Of a DNA stretch of 64,000 nt, positions 44,800 through 57,290 are shown one piece after another. The stretch is from positions 1,042,001 through 1,106,000 of the forward strand of contig JAOTOL010001547.1 in the NCBI GenBank assembly GCA_034440575.1, read 5' to 3'. The position numbers and the translations under genes were made by a program. Every line of letters begins with the position of its first letter. The first letter of the stretch is position 1. The notes beneath the pieces are model-generated. The model worked only from the letters and a program-made list of their open reading frames with translations, did not search any database and was not told where the DNA came from. The DNA comes from Imbricaverruca yamaguchii (taxonomy: Eukaryota; Arthropoda; Thecostraca; Neoverrucidae).

Positions 44800-45435
44800 C
44801 ATAGACGCCCCGGAGCCGACATAGCCGCCCCGGAGCTGACATAGCCGCCCCGGAGCCGGCATAGCCGCCCCGGAGCCGGCATAGCCGCCCCGGAGCTGGC
44901 ATAGCCGCCCCGGAGCCGACATAGCCGCCCCGGAGCTGACATAGCCGCCCCGGAGCCGGCATAGCCGCCCCGGAGCCAGGATAGCCGCCCCGGAGCCGAC
45001 ATAGCCGCCCCGGAGCCGACATAGCCGACCCGGAGCTGACATAGCCGCCCCGGAGCCGACATAGCCGCCCCGGAGCCGACATAGCCGCCCCGGAGCTGAC
45101 ATAGACGCCCCGGAGCCGGCATAGCCGCCCCGGAGCGAGGATAGCCGCCCCGGAGCCGACATAGCCGCCCCGGAGCCGACATAGCCGACCCGGAGCCGAC
45201 ATAGCCGCCACGGAGCTGACACAGGCGCCCCGAAATGCAGGAACCAGCATAGCCGCCCCGGAGCTGACATAGCCGCCCCGGAGCCGGCATAGCCGCCCCG
45301 GAGCCAGGATAGCCGCCCCGGAGCCAGGATAGCCGCCCCGGAGCCGACATAGCCGACCCGGAGCTGACATAGCCGCCACGGAGCTGACACAGGCGCCCCG
45401 AAATGCAGGAACCAGCATAGCCGCCCAGGAGTCGG
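44800..45435. repeat. 20-bp minisatellite, about 31 copies, with a duplicated block
   Basis: Unit CATAGCCGCCCCGGAGCCGA with GCTGA, GCCGG and GCCAGG variants. A longer segment (ACGGAGCTGACACAGG then CGCCCCGAAATGCAGG) occurs near 45210 and again near 45391, a higher-order duplication of about 180 bp. Overlapping - strand ORFs (RLCRLRGGYVGSGAAM) are artefacts of a 20-bp period. Confidence 0.96.
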
Positions 45436-45671
45436 CATAACCATCCCAGAGCTGGCATGAACGTCCTGAAATGCACGAGCTGTCATAACCGCCCCCGAGG
45501 TGACATATCCGCTTCGAAACGCAGGAGCTGGCATAGCCGGACCGGAACCTACATAGCCTCCGCGAAATGGAGCACTACTGCGTCTCCGGCATTGCCGGGC
45601 CGGTTCCGAACTGTTTCTCCTAGCCGAGAGCTAAATGCGTATGCCGACTCGATCCGTCCTACTAATACCAG

Positions 45672-45815
45672 CATGGGCGCTAAATGACCAAACCTGGTCG
45701 ATGCGCCCTAAAACTCAAATAACCAACTAACCAACCAACTACTAATACCAGCAATACCAGCACGGACTGGCGCTGGTAATACCAGCAATACCAGCACGGA
45801 CTGGCGCTCCAGCTA
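45672..45815. repeat. SINE-tail-like segment and short repeats
   Basis: ATGGGCGCTAAATGACC, GCGCCCTAAAACTC and (AACCAACT)n resemble the segment at 27703, suggesting a SINE 3' end. It is followed by two copies of CTAATACCAGCAATACCAGC-type sequence with ACGGACTGGCGCT. Confidence 0.55.
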
Positions 45816-45959
45816 CCAGAGCTGTCGGGGTGGCAAATTACCCTCGGGGTATGGTGACTTCAGGAGGAATACCAGCACGGGAGCCGGAAGCTTGCGAAAG
45901 TGCATGCGTGCTGCGAACTATGCCATGTAAATGCCCCGGATAAGCTGGAGGAGCGCTGA

Positions 45960-46377
45960 GTAGGACGGCCGCATCGGAGGCCGAGTCGGCGTGACGTCAC
46001 GATCACGTGACGACGTCGGCGGCCAGTGCAGCCGGCCGCAGACGCGCCGCCGCGGGTGTTGAGCTGCCGCGCGCGCGCGAGCGGGAGTGGTGTGTTTTTG
46101 CCGCGCGTCGTATCAGATAGAATTGTCGGCCGTCCCGACCCCCGGCCGGTCGCCTTTGTTCTCGGCCGGCCGCCGCTCGCCAGTCCATATTGAAACGCTG
46201 ATTGCCTCGAGAGCTTAATTCATTTGTCGAGTCGGGCTGGAGTGTCGGCCGCGCTATCTCGCGCCGCCGCCGAACGTGCGAACGCAGGTGTGTCACGTGG
46301 CCGCGATAAGGCGGCCGCCCGTCAACACCGGACATGGCCGCCGCCGACGGTCGCCACCCACCAGATAGCGGCGCGGC

Positions 46378-46408
<31 letters not shown>

Positions 46409-46500
46409 GACGCGGGGGTGGGTGCCTGGCGATCCGTGCCGTGCCATTGGCTGTGCTCGGCGGTCACGAGAGCAACGCCCGCCCTCATGGTGCGAACCGC
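45960..46500. other. CpG-rich island in intron 6
   Basis: A GC- and CpG-dense stretch with (GCCGCCGAC)n low complexity near 46380-46415 and an ATG in good context at 46334 (GGACATGGCC). It could be an internal promoter or enhancer CpG island, or an exon of another transcript. ORFs on both strands overlap, so no coding call is made. Confidence 0.35.
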
Positions 46501-46853
46501 CTAAGGAGGCTGGGGAGATTTTATATGGGAAAATGTGGTGCGAGGAATGTGGTATTCCAACGCGTCCGTGCGTACGTACTTGAGTCGACGGAGTGCCTGC
46601 TATAACCTACTGCTCTTATTTCATCTGACTCCTCCCTCGGCAAGTTCCACCTCTCCCTCTATCGTCGAATTTGTCCCAATTACCTGTAAAAAAAAGTTTA
46701 AAACCGATTACTGGGTGTAGACATATAATGCAACAGCCACATTATATGCTACAGCCTTTTCTCAAGTGAGGAATAAGTTCTGTCTCTGTATACGGGTGGC
46801 ATGGGACATCACATTGACCACCCCTCCCCGTTCTCCCCTACATGTCATACGTC

Positions 46854-47814
46854 TTAACACGCGGCCTGGAGGGCCTCTGAAAATTACGCGCACTAGAGGG
46901 GAGGGAGTGGATTCCGCCCCCATAAGACATCGGCTTCTATTAACGCTGGAGTAACGAATTTCGCAGGATGGATGGCTGCGGTAGTGAAATATATTGTGTT
47001 CTAATTTCATGACCTTATGTGAATATTTTCGAGGACAAATTAGGTAACATATGTCAAAATGTTCTTGTTTTGCGTAGCTTGGCTTGTAATTGGTATGAAT
47101 CGCTGCGATTGTGTTTAAATTCCCCAAAATGGGCATCAATGCTCTTTTGGACATTACTAATGATGCAATACAGATGCTAGACCCAGGATTTGACCTCAGG
47201 TCGCCTATATAGCAGCACTTTATCAGGTTAGTTGCCTGTTCCAGCTACCGGAACCGGGCCGCCCGCCAGACTGCTGCGTCGGGCGGCTCGGCACAACCGG
47301 CTTCGCGAAGGAAAGAGTGAAGTACATGATTAAAGTATGGAAACGCTTAGATACACAATGACAAAAAATAGTTTTCAGGATGTGTAGGGTGTAAAGTGAC
47401 ATCAGTCGCATGGCAGTCATTTGCACTTATGACAACATTCCAGTTGACCAAGTTTGGTTCCATTAACTTGCCATGAACTTGACCTGACGTGACCTCGGTG
47501 ACCTAACATAAGCTTGAAACTATATAGCATAACAATATACATCAGACAGGGCACTAGTGTTTCCAAGAATACTTTCATTTTGCCAATATACGGGAAGCGC
47601 ATCAACGCCGATTTTTGTGGTCTGGCGCTGCAAAACGACTTTAATGGCCCCTACTTCGAAAAGTTTTGGCCGATTTCCGTTTTCCTTGCTTTAAACGGCG
47701 CGCCGGTCGATATACGAAAAATGGCGTACATTGACCGGTAAAACCTGGAGTTGTGTTCGAAAAAACCGGAAGGGTGGGCGGGTTTCGCCCCTCCTCTTCA
47801 GTGCGCGTACTAAT
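46854..47814 (+). mobile_element. TTAA MITE, copy 5
   Basis: About 961 bp. It starts TTAACACGCGGCCTGGAGGG and ends CAGTGCGCGTACTAA. It shares the family interior, including the AGGTCA-type cluster near 47475-47505 and TTTGACCTCAGGTCGCC near 47188. It lies about 21 kb from the other copies. Confidence 0.9.
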
Positions 47815-48525
47815 GTAGTAAGTCAGATACCGAAAGAGTCTAGGTATATGACACCTGAAAAATGATTAATGCACGATTCAGAAAGAAACTAACATAAAGA
47901 GTCGTAGCAAAAAGTTTGAGGGTGAAGTTGTGCTCATCTGCATTCAATGACATTGCCACCTTCAGTTTCCGGTTGGGTCCAACCACAGGGGTGTAGGAAC
48001 GATTTTCGAGACAGAGTAAGACTGTGACTGTCCTTCTGTTCCAGTCCACGTGCCACCCTATCCCCTGCACTATACTTTACGTGCAAAATCGGATTTCGTA
48101 AAGTTCGGTTCTAAAGCCCAACAGTTTTTTTTTTTTTACGTTCACAATTTCCAGTTCATCTATTCAAAAGCCCAGCCCAGCTCTTCCCATGCTCATTGGA
48201 AGGGCAGAGGCTGGGCCTTCTCATGTTCCAGGGAGCAATCAAAGCGTACCTCCCTGTGTTACTCCTGATGGAAATGTACTAGCAAAAGATCGGGACAAGG
48301 GAACATTTGGCAACACATATTTTACTTCGCAGTCACAAACCGATGAAATAAACGTGTCAATCATACTACTTGGCCGGCGATAATCACCTTCACAGACACC
48401 GAATGCAATCTGAATTTCTTGTTCATACTGCGTTTACTAAGTTCTTTAATTTTGAAGGTATTTAAGCCAAAAAATTATTCTGGAGTTCGACAAGCTTCAT
48501 ACGTGGTTTCCAAAAAACGACAGCT

Positions 48526-48720
48526 GTCATAATTGCAGGAGCCCTTTCTAAGTCGTTAAAAAAATCAGTCCAGGTTGGGATCTGCCACAGCTTTTCGAAA
48601 ACAGCTAACATCAAACCAATCTATAAGGGCGGAAGATTGGCTTCGGACATTATAAATCAGTGGCCAATCAGCTTACTGTCCTGTCTGCTCAAACATCAAG
48701 AAGTCAAGGTCGTGAGAGTG
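48526..48720 (+). pseudogene. LINE reverse transcriptase fragment
   Basis: An open stretch reading GALSKSLKKSVQVGI, KTANIKPIYKGGRL, NQWPISLLSCLLKH. It matches the fingers region of CR1/Jockey-type RT, where K.ANI.PI.KGG...NYRPISLLS..SK is the conserved theme (here NYRP has become NQWP). Both ends are lost, so it is a dead fragment. Confidence 0.85.
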
Positions 48721-49944
48721 GCTCCAGAAGCTTCGATTAGCCATGGGACGTGAGCAGATTGGCCTATTTGTGGGAGGATATAACTTCGGCGTTTGATTTT
48801 GGTGATGTTAGCGAAACGAACGAACGAAGCGAATCTTATGTTAGTTATGGAACTGATATTTTCGGAGTGTGATTGCGAGCATCTCTGTTCAATGGAAGTA
48901 TCTGTAATCAATTTGTGCCTGGATAGCATGTGGTTTGGAGAAGAGTTATCCAAAACACCTCTACGCAGGGGATGACGTAGCTTAGAGACCGGTTGGTCTT
49001 GACACGCCTGAACCGCCCAACTGATGTGTGGGGCGCGTCGGCTGACATGGTGCGTTGACCGACATGTTGACTTGATACTCTGGGCTTTGTGGCATACATT
49101 TAATTCGCATTATTCATTTACTTGTTTACATTTACATTTACTACAAGTTGTTGGCGTTAGGCATATTGGATTAGGCTGTAAACTGTATCTTGAATAGTGG
49201 AGTGTGATATGGTGTCAGTAAGTAGAATTGCTTCTGTTCCGTTCGATACATGTTCTAATTTCGCCACTGGTTTCGAGACGCGGCTTTGTGGGCTTTATGG
49301 GTTTTGTGGGCTTTGCTGGCTTTGTAGATTGAGTTCCATTGGTACATCGGTCGTGGTTATTTTTAATTGAACGAGACTCATTGAACAAGACTTCGGATTT
49401 TAATAGATAACGATACGATGACAGCCAAACAGTATTTAAGAGGAATGGAAGGGGGATGGAGAAGATGGTGGAGCAGACTGAGACAGCAAACGCAGTGACG
49501 TGAGAAACGAGAGGGCAGGACAGTGGTTTGGATGACATCAACCTACATTCGTTGGTACGCTACTTACATTTAGTGGTGGGGTCCATTACGGGTAACGCCA
49601 GTCAAGCAGACCAGGTGCAGGATTCTAGGAATGCTAGTGATAGTGAGGCCCAGGATAGTAGAGTGAACAGCGACTAAACGTAGGAGCACTGGGATAGCTT
49701 TAAGGAAAATGGGCCCTGGCCCCGAAATGCTTAATAAGTTTACGGCATTGCAAGAGAGGTGGAGACGGGAGTGAAAAGGTAGGTTTAAAAAAAGTGACAG
49801 AGAGAAGCTTTAGTTGTAGGTGACTAAAGAATTAGGTGTACTGATTGTTCATTTTGTAGTAGGAACTCAACTAGAAAGACTCGAGTCTGCTTGCCATGGG
49901 CCATAACAAGAGATGTTGAGGATTTGATAATTTAGAGCATCATA

Positions 49945-50115
49945 ACACATAGTGGTCATCAATTCATGTTGGACACGTCAAGGTGTAGGATAGCTAAACG
50001 ACAATAGATTGTCCGTCAAATGGTGGTTGATTAATGGAATAGCTTGACTGCTGATGTGGAAAGATCCTAATTGAATGTGTTTAAAATTAGGGTGCGCACG
50101 TTTTCGGTGGGATAA
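49945..50115 (+). pseudogene. Degenerate LINE 3' coding remnant
   Basis: In one frame: HSGHQFMLDTSRCRIAKRQ, stop, IVRQMVVD, stop, WNSLTADVERS, stop, LNVFKIRV. This recalls the C-terminal segment of CR1-like polyproteins (F.NRVV..WN.LP..VV...LN.FK). Three stops show it is old. The nearby RLWNQLPGEG word at about 50287 may be another remnant. Confidence 0.65.
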
Positions 50116-51277
50116 TCTTGTTTTTCACATATAATTAGAGAGTGCCATTCAGGGCCATGTTAAAGACGCTCTCCTTGGCGTGCACAGCAACGATAGTATC
50201 TACGCTCAGGAACGCAACAGGTATGTCTGGGCCGAGAAATGGGACATTTGGTATAAAAATAAACTTCTTCCTGGCACAACCAGGTTATGGAACCAGTTAC
50301 CGGGTGAGGGAAGGGAGCACAGCTGGACAAGAAAATAGTACCTAATATTGTTTGGGGTACTAACCGCACCAAATCTTTATTTCACGGGCACAAAGACCGC
50401 TAACACTTTCCTAAGAAAGCTACGATTAGGCGTGTCGCAGCCAAATACTCACGCATGTGTAAGTACAACAACGAAATATGCCTTACTGTCACTGCGACTA
50501 CCGTAACGAAAGCACAGCTCACTACGCCTGACAATGCTCATCATCAGAGCAACCCGGTCACATGCTTTGGACTGCGTATTTCAAATTATTTCTAACGGCT
50601 TATTCGAACTCGCTATTTTCATCCGTGGCAATGGAATAGCTGGATATATCTACGCGACAGCGGCGGCTATCAAGCACTGTAGTATTGTAACGACAATATT
50701 CCCAACAAGTACTAAAAATGAAACGTTCTTCCTTGATGGAGTTGGGAGTGTTGGCCGTGGCTGCGTCGTATTCTTCGACTGATCCCACTTCCACAGCGGC
50801 CGCAGCCGACCCCATATGGTTAGCTTTGAACTGCATGTTGGTAAACGTTTCAGAGACATAACTGTGTGTGCGCTAATGCACACACTTCTGGAAATGTTTT
50901 GCTTTTGAGTGATATGTAGTTGAAATTGTATTCGCAATATGTTGATGATGGTGATGACCTCTATCTCCATTTTTGTGACACTTCTGCCAGAAAATACCCC
51001 GCTGCACTTGATCATACTTTTGATCTTGTTCCGAGCAAAATTCACTCCATTGTTGAAACGAGCTACACATGAGCTAAGAGACAATGGGAGTAAGTATGAG
51101 GGAGCTCAGGGGACATGCCTCCACTCTCGGAACCTTCACCAATAATCCAATGGCGTCGCATGAGGAAAATGGACTTGGGAGGGAATTTCTTAAATACAAA
51201 TTGCATAAAATTAAACTTTAAAATATAATCTACCTTCACAACCACCCGTAACACGTACTGTGCTTTCAATTCGCCAG

Positions 51278-51420
51278 ATTGCATTCGCCGTGTTCGGACG
51301 ATACGAGCGAGAGCAGCGGTGCACGGCATCTCTCCAAACACGGACGACCAGTGTCGCTACCAGGTGGCAATATCTGGAACTACAGCCTGCCCGTCGCACC
51401 GCATCCATTCTTGTGCATTG
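51278..51420 (+). CDS. TBX15/18/22-like: Probable T-box gene exon 7 (post-T-box region)
   Basis: A 143-bp open segment between a pyrimidine-rich acceptor (CTTTCAATTCGCCAG) and donor GCATTG|GTGAGA. It completes the split codon from exon 6 (AG+A, Arg) and reads LHSPCSDDTSESSGARHL, SKHGRPVSLPGGN, IWNYSLPVAPHPFLCIG. This is a Ser-rich, then aromatic composition plausible for a T-box C-terminal region. Support is phase compatibility, splice sites and composition; no strong homology is recognised. An additional exon before it is possible. Confidence 0.5.
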
Positions 51421-54339
51421 GTGAGAAGGCATGGGATCCCGGGCGGACTCCGATGGATATGCGGCGCCTCTTTGGGTGGGAAAGGCGTTATTCGGGACGC
51501 TGAGGTGTAACCCCTTCAGTGGCTGATCCAGAGGCACGGTGTCATGCCCCCTGAGTTATCCCCTGATACATAGTTTTAAAATATCCCTGTTAGAAAAATA
51601 TGTTCAACGGCAGTGACGGGCATAACAAAACGTATCAAAATGAACCCTCGCCACCCAAAAATATCACACCATAATTACTGAAGAGTAAGAGCTAATTGAA
51701 GGCGAAGCAACACGCCATAATTAAAAATAATAATCAGCTCTTTTACAGTAAGAAGTTCGCAATCCCCATTTTATCACCTGTGTCAGGAGATTCTTTGTTA
51801 TAAAGTAATACACCTGCAGTTGTACCCAGGTGTGCCATACGAAATCTGATGGGAAAAAATAGTCTCATCTATTATATTTTTTTTTTTTTGAGAGGAGACA
51901 TCTGTATTGGTGTTAAGCGGCCAAGATCAGAAGTACGTGAAACTGGATCCCGAGTGAAGATACTCAATGTTTCACGTATGCAAACTGGTTTGTATTGAAG
52001 AAAAGAGTTGCTGTTCCAAGAAACATTATTAGCGCGTGCTAAATTGATGGGATCGAACTTCATTAAATAATCGAAAAGCGACCAATAAAACGAGGTACGT
52101 AGAGTTCGAAATTCCCAAAGTCCAATCAATACAATAGTGACAGATTGGTTGCTTACAGGATTATAAGAGGAATTGTTGCTGGCATTGGACATTGGTGAGT
52201 AATCTTGTTCTCCAATCCCTATAATTATGATGCAATCCTCTCATTTCCTATCAGTGTTAACCATATTCCGGTAGGGGGAGGGCGATTCCGCCTTCTTGTA
52301 GCTTTTCGCCTGCCGTTCCCTAACCCCATATTATAGAAGCGAGAAACCCGATGCATTTTCCTAACTTCCTCTTAACCCTCCCCGTCTTTCCGGCCATATT
52401 CTCACACCCCGGCTCGAGGGAGAGGGTTGATAGGGACCCCTTCTAATCTCCATATTAAGCGTCACACGAAAACGATAGAGGTGTGATTGGAAAGCTCTCA
52501 ACGAGTAGGGCCAGACACCATCCACAATTTTTTTCTCTGTAAACAGTGACGTCATTTGGGGCCTAGGTTTTCACGACTTACACTATGTTTTTGACTCTTG
52601 GGAGTTCAATTTGGGGAAGATTTGAAGACAACAAATATTTGTAATCAGAAAAGGCAAACGAAACCGACCAGGGCGATACAATTTCTAGCAACCAAAAGAA
52701 TCTTTTTTAGTTTCAAAATTTTGATTTTTCAAGTTGTCTTTAATTTTTTTTTTATAATGGGCAGAGCGGACCGAAAAACGTTGTTCGAAGTCACCTTGCT
52801 CCAATAACAAATGCTTACTTTGGCCAGAATCTTCGATTTAACTATGATGGACAAATGTGAAAATCTACTATGTAACCAAAAGCGGGAAAATCCCCAACTG
52901 CGTCTTGTTGCGTCCCTAAAGATAAGCAGACACGAAAGGTTGCATTGCAATATCTTTATCCGTTAAAGCGTGACGACTGGGTGAACTAATTTTTGTTTAG
53001 GTGACCTCACTTAACCTTGACTAACTCGTTCACTCTAGATGACCTGACGTCAAAATTTTGACACAACATGCCAAATGGATGTGAGAAAAGGCATGCGAAA
53101 TTTCGGGGCACAGCCGTGCGCCGTTCTTTTACAATCCGTGGAAAACCTTAGGGGGGGGGGGGGGGGATGAAGATCTCCCACGAAACGGCGCGAGTTAATA
53201 TATGGTCCAAAAATTTCAATCTCGTGGTTTTTAGCAGAGGTGACTCCAGGATGATATATTGGGAGGCACCTCTGACGGGTTTTTGCGAAAACTTGGAACA
53301 GGACATGCATCGCAATATTTTACTGTTTTGCTGTTTAGGTGATTACAATGTGTGGTTCAACTGCCCATACTACCTTGCTTACCAATGGAAATGACTATTT
53401 TGACCCAAATCATATCAGAAACGGACCATGGAAAGTAAAAATGCAACAAGTAACTGTTTTTTTTTTAAATTAATAAGTTGCGTGTACCATTTACCATGTT
53501 GCCGTGCGAAAGTTTGGAGGATGCAGCATGGCGGACGGTAATAACGCATCACATGCAGTGGCCTAACCAGTCATTTTCCCAATGGCGGATCCAAGAGATG
53601 ACGAGAAGTGTTCCAGACATATACGATCAACGCATTTTTCAGCCAAATACGCCCCCTTTCAGGTAAAAAAGGTTTGAGACGAAAAGGTGCCCTTCAGTAT
53701 GCTTAATTGCACTCCTCCCCCACCGGTCCGGTCAATGAGTATTTCCTTTTAAAAAAATAGAACTGGCTCCTCCGGGCTGAATGAAATATGCCCCAAAATA
53801 ACAACTCCTGAATCCTTCCCTGGTCAGGGCTCTTTCTAGCATGATTTTATGGTGACGCCTCTGATGAAAAACCTCTGCAAGCATTGATATAATTAATGCA
53901 GGAATGGCAAAACAATACGTATTTGTGCCACTGGCCTCGGAGAGGCGCTACCAATGAACGACAAATGTATAAAATGTTTTTGTTTTTTTTAAATCAAACA
54001 ACAAATGTATAACAAATGTGACGTTGGCTGTTCTATATGTACGTGAATAGACCCCGAATGGTGTTTTGGACCATTAAGAGCGAAGTACACCAGCCATGCA
54101 TAGTTTTAGCAACGCAGAACACAAATACAGTCCCGAATGTCTGATTCCGTTCCCCATTTTTTTCGTCTCCTGACTTCGCCTTTGGAAAAAATGGGACATT
54201 TCGACATGCTAAAATATAGATTAAGCCAATAGAATTCGTTCGAGTTATTCAAATAGATTCTGAGATCTTGCCGGGGTGGGGGTGGTATCAGTCTCTACAG
54301 ATTCAGGTCGAACAGAGCCCTGCCGTAATTGGGCTAAGG

Positions 54340-54445
54340 TGGCCATTTCATATTTGGAATTTAGATTTCAGATTTGCACTTCAGATTTCAGGTTTGGACA
54401 TTTCAGATTTGAGATTTCAGATTTGGACATTTCAGATTTTGTGCT
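54340..54445. repeat. Short AT-rich tandem repeat
   Basis: Repeated CAGATTTCAGATTTGGACATTT-like units of about 18-26 bp, four to five copies. Confidence 0.8.
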
Positions 54446-54967
54446 TTAGTCGCGTACTGCTCAACACTCGTCGACAGGAATGAGCAGCTCGAAACTTTCA
54501 AATGTCAAAAGAAATTCACGTAAATGGTATTAACCCAGCGTTCATAGTATTATCAAGAACTGATCAGCAAAGAAATAGACAGCGTGCGCCTGGTAATAGT
54601 TGCCATTATTCCTTGGAATGTACGATAATCAAAAGGTCGGCTGAGTTAAAAAATCTGAATGAAATAGCCATGTTAAGTTTGATAAATCATTAACTCTGAC
54701 TTGTCAGACATATTACCAACAACAACTGCACACGCAAAAAACATCGACTGACGAAGGCTGCGTGCAAATTGGTTGACTGGCCTGGAACATACACGTGCGC
54801 AGCTGGTTTCAAGTGTGCGCGTACGCAGCTTTCGCAAACGAAACAGACCCACTCGCCTCTGACAGAAGGCTCCGGTTCCAGATTCCTTCACATTACTTCA
54901 GTCGTACCAGATGCACCTGCAGGCTGACCAGCGGTGCAACAGAAGGTGACACACCCGACCGGCCGAC

Positions 54968-55375
54968 ATTCTGCGGCAGAACGACCAACAGTCAGCTGCA
55001 GAACGACCGGCAGTCGGCTGCAGAACGACCGACAGTCAGCTGCAGAACGACCGGCAGTCAGCTGCAGAACGACCGACCGACAGTTGGCTGCAAAACGACC
55101 GGCAGTCGGCTGCAGAACGACCGACAGTCGGCTGCAGAACGACCGGCAGTCAGCTGCAGAACGACCGGCCGACATTCTGCGGCGGAGCGACCGACAGTCC
55201 GCTGCAGAACGACCGACAGTCAGCTGCAGAACGACCGACAGTCGGCTGCAGAACGACCGACCGACAATCCGTGGCAGAACAGCTGAACATTCTGCGGTGG
55301 AGCGGCCGACAGTGCACAGCAGAACAGCCGACAATCCGCGGCGGAGAGACCGACAGGCAGCGGAAGGGCATCCCG
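54968..55375. repeat. 22-bp minisatellite, about 18 copies
   Basis: Unit CTGCAGAACGACCGACAG plus TC(A/G)G, with CGGC and CGACCGAC variants. It degenerates to the right (GCGGCGGAGCGACCGACAGTC). The period visits all frames, giving QNDRQSAAERPT and its equivalents on + and LSVVLQLTVGRSAAD on -. Not coding. Confidence 0.95.
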
Positions 55376-56035
55376 GTGTTCCGCGGCCCAACTACTGAGT
55401 GTTTGCGGCTGAACTGCCGGCCAGACAACCGAACAATGCAGCAGCCGGCTGTCCAGCACTGCAACCGCGCGTTTCTTCACGGGCGATCCAAGATATAGAA
55501 GATGTATTGCATTTATGTGCAAGATATAGTATTTAGAACATTGTCAAACATGTTCGTACTTCATGTTTGAAGAGGACCATGCGTGATGTTTCGTGCACTC
55601 GTGTATATGTGTGCGCGGAGAATGCGTGCATTAGCTATGAATATCATATCCTGTGATATTCCTGTCATTGTGGGAGGAGATACATGAGATCCCAAGCTAA
55701 ATTCAGAAGATACGGTGACAATCAACCACTGATAGGGAAATGGCCACTGTCCCGAGATATATAGAGCCGTGCCTCTGGAATAAACCCAAAACACCCTCGC
55801 ATTCTCAGCAGACATCTTCCGTGGAGTGGAAGCTCATTGTTGGAACAGCCGATCGTGTGACAACGAAACACGTGACAGTTCAGCAGCGCAGAATCTCCTC
55901 GGCGGAGCGGAGAGCGGCCGCTTGTGACCACCCTCACAGTCTGATGCTCACATTGTGGCAACAACTGGGTGCGTCCGGTACGCCTCTCAACAGGGCCACT
56001 CAGGTAGCACCGACTGCAGCGCAGTGACCGGTGGC

Positions 56036-57290
56036 CGGTGGTCACCGTTCGCCTTGCCTGGCTGACACTGGAGCGAGACACACAGCGGCTCTCAGCTGAC
56101 ACTGGAGCGAGACACACGGCGGCTCTTAGCTGACACTGGAGCGAGACACACGGCGGCTCTTAGCTGACACTGGCGCGAGACGCACGGCGGCTCTTAGCTG
56201 ACACTGGAGCGAGACACACGGTGGCTCTTAGCTGACACTGGAGCGAGACACACGGCGGCTCTTAGCTGACACTGGAGCGAGACACACGGCGGCTCTTAGC
56301 TGACACTGGAGCGAGACACACGGCGGCTCTTAGCTGACACTGGAGCGAGACACACGGCGGCTCTTAGCTGACACTGGAGCGACACGATAGCTGACACAGT
56401 GGATCTTAGCTGACACTGGAGCGAGACACAAGACGGCTCTTAGCTGACACTGGAGCGAGACACACGGCGGCTCTTAGCTGACACTGGAGCGAGACACACG
56501 GCGGCTCTTAGCTGACACTGGAGCGAGACACACGGCGGCTCTTAGCTGACACTGGAGTGAGACACACGGTGGCTCTTAGCTGACACTGGAGCGAGACACA
56601 CGGCGGCTCTTAGCTGACACGGGAGCGAGACACACAGTGGCTCTTAGCTGACACTGGAGCGACACGATAGCTGACACGGTGGATCTTAGCTGACACTGGA
56701 GCGAGACACAAGACGGCTCTTAGCTGACACTGGAGGGAGACACACGGCGGCTCTTAGCTGACACTGGAGCGAGATACACGGTGGCTTTTAGCTGACACTG
56801 GAACGAGACACACGGCGGCTCTTAGCTTACACGGGAGTGAGACACACGGCGGCTCTTAGCTGACACTGAAGCGAGACACACGGCGGCTCTTAGCTGACAC
56901 GGGAGTGAGACACACGGCGGCTCTTAGCTGACACTGGAGCGAGACACACGGTGGCTCTTAGCTGACACTGGAGCGAGACACACGGCGGCTCTTAGCTGAC
57001 ACTGGAGCGAGACACACGGCGGCTCTTAGCTGACACACGGTGGCTCTTAGCTGACACTGGAGCGAGACACACGGCGGCTCTTAGCTGACACTGGAGCGAG
57101 ACACACGGCGGCTCTTAGCTGACACTGGAGCGAGACACACGGCGGCTCTTAGCTGACACGGGAGCGAGACACACGGCGGCTCTTAGCTGACACTGGAGCG
57201 AGACACACGGCGGCTCTTAGCTGACACGGGAGTGAGACACACGGCGGCTTAGTTGACACGGGAGCGAGACACACGGCGGCTCTGCGGCTG
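56036..57290. repeat. 34-bp minisatellite, about 36 copies
   Basis: Unit TTAGCTGACACTGGAGCG followed by AGACACACGGCGGCTC. A variant block (AGCGACACGATAGCTGACAC then (A/G)GTGGATC) recurs near 56372 and 56660, a higher-order duplication of about 290 bp. The TTAGCTGA word puts stops in every frame, so unlike the other arrays it has no ORF. Confidence 0.98.

Larger units (their letters stand above)
42408..51277 (+). other. Intron 6 of the T-box gene (if exon 7 is correct)
   Basis: About 8.9 kb. It contains low-complexity TTTTGGG/GGGCCC phrases (42.9-43.25 kb), three minisatellites (43.75-45.4 kb), a CpG-rich island (45.96-46.5 kb), a TTAA MITE (46.85 kb), a defective LINE RT fragment (48.5 kb) and a second LINE remnant (49.9 kb). 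Other ORFs here lack motifs. Confidence 0.5.

Noticed and set aside
44588..45534. Three overlapping - strand ORFs of 240-276 codons
   Set aside because: Produced by the 20-bp array; frames are equivalent.
46003..46583. ORFs on both strands in the CpG island at 46 kb
   Set aside because: Composition-driven (GCCGCC runs) and mutually overlapping; kept only as a CpG island.
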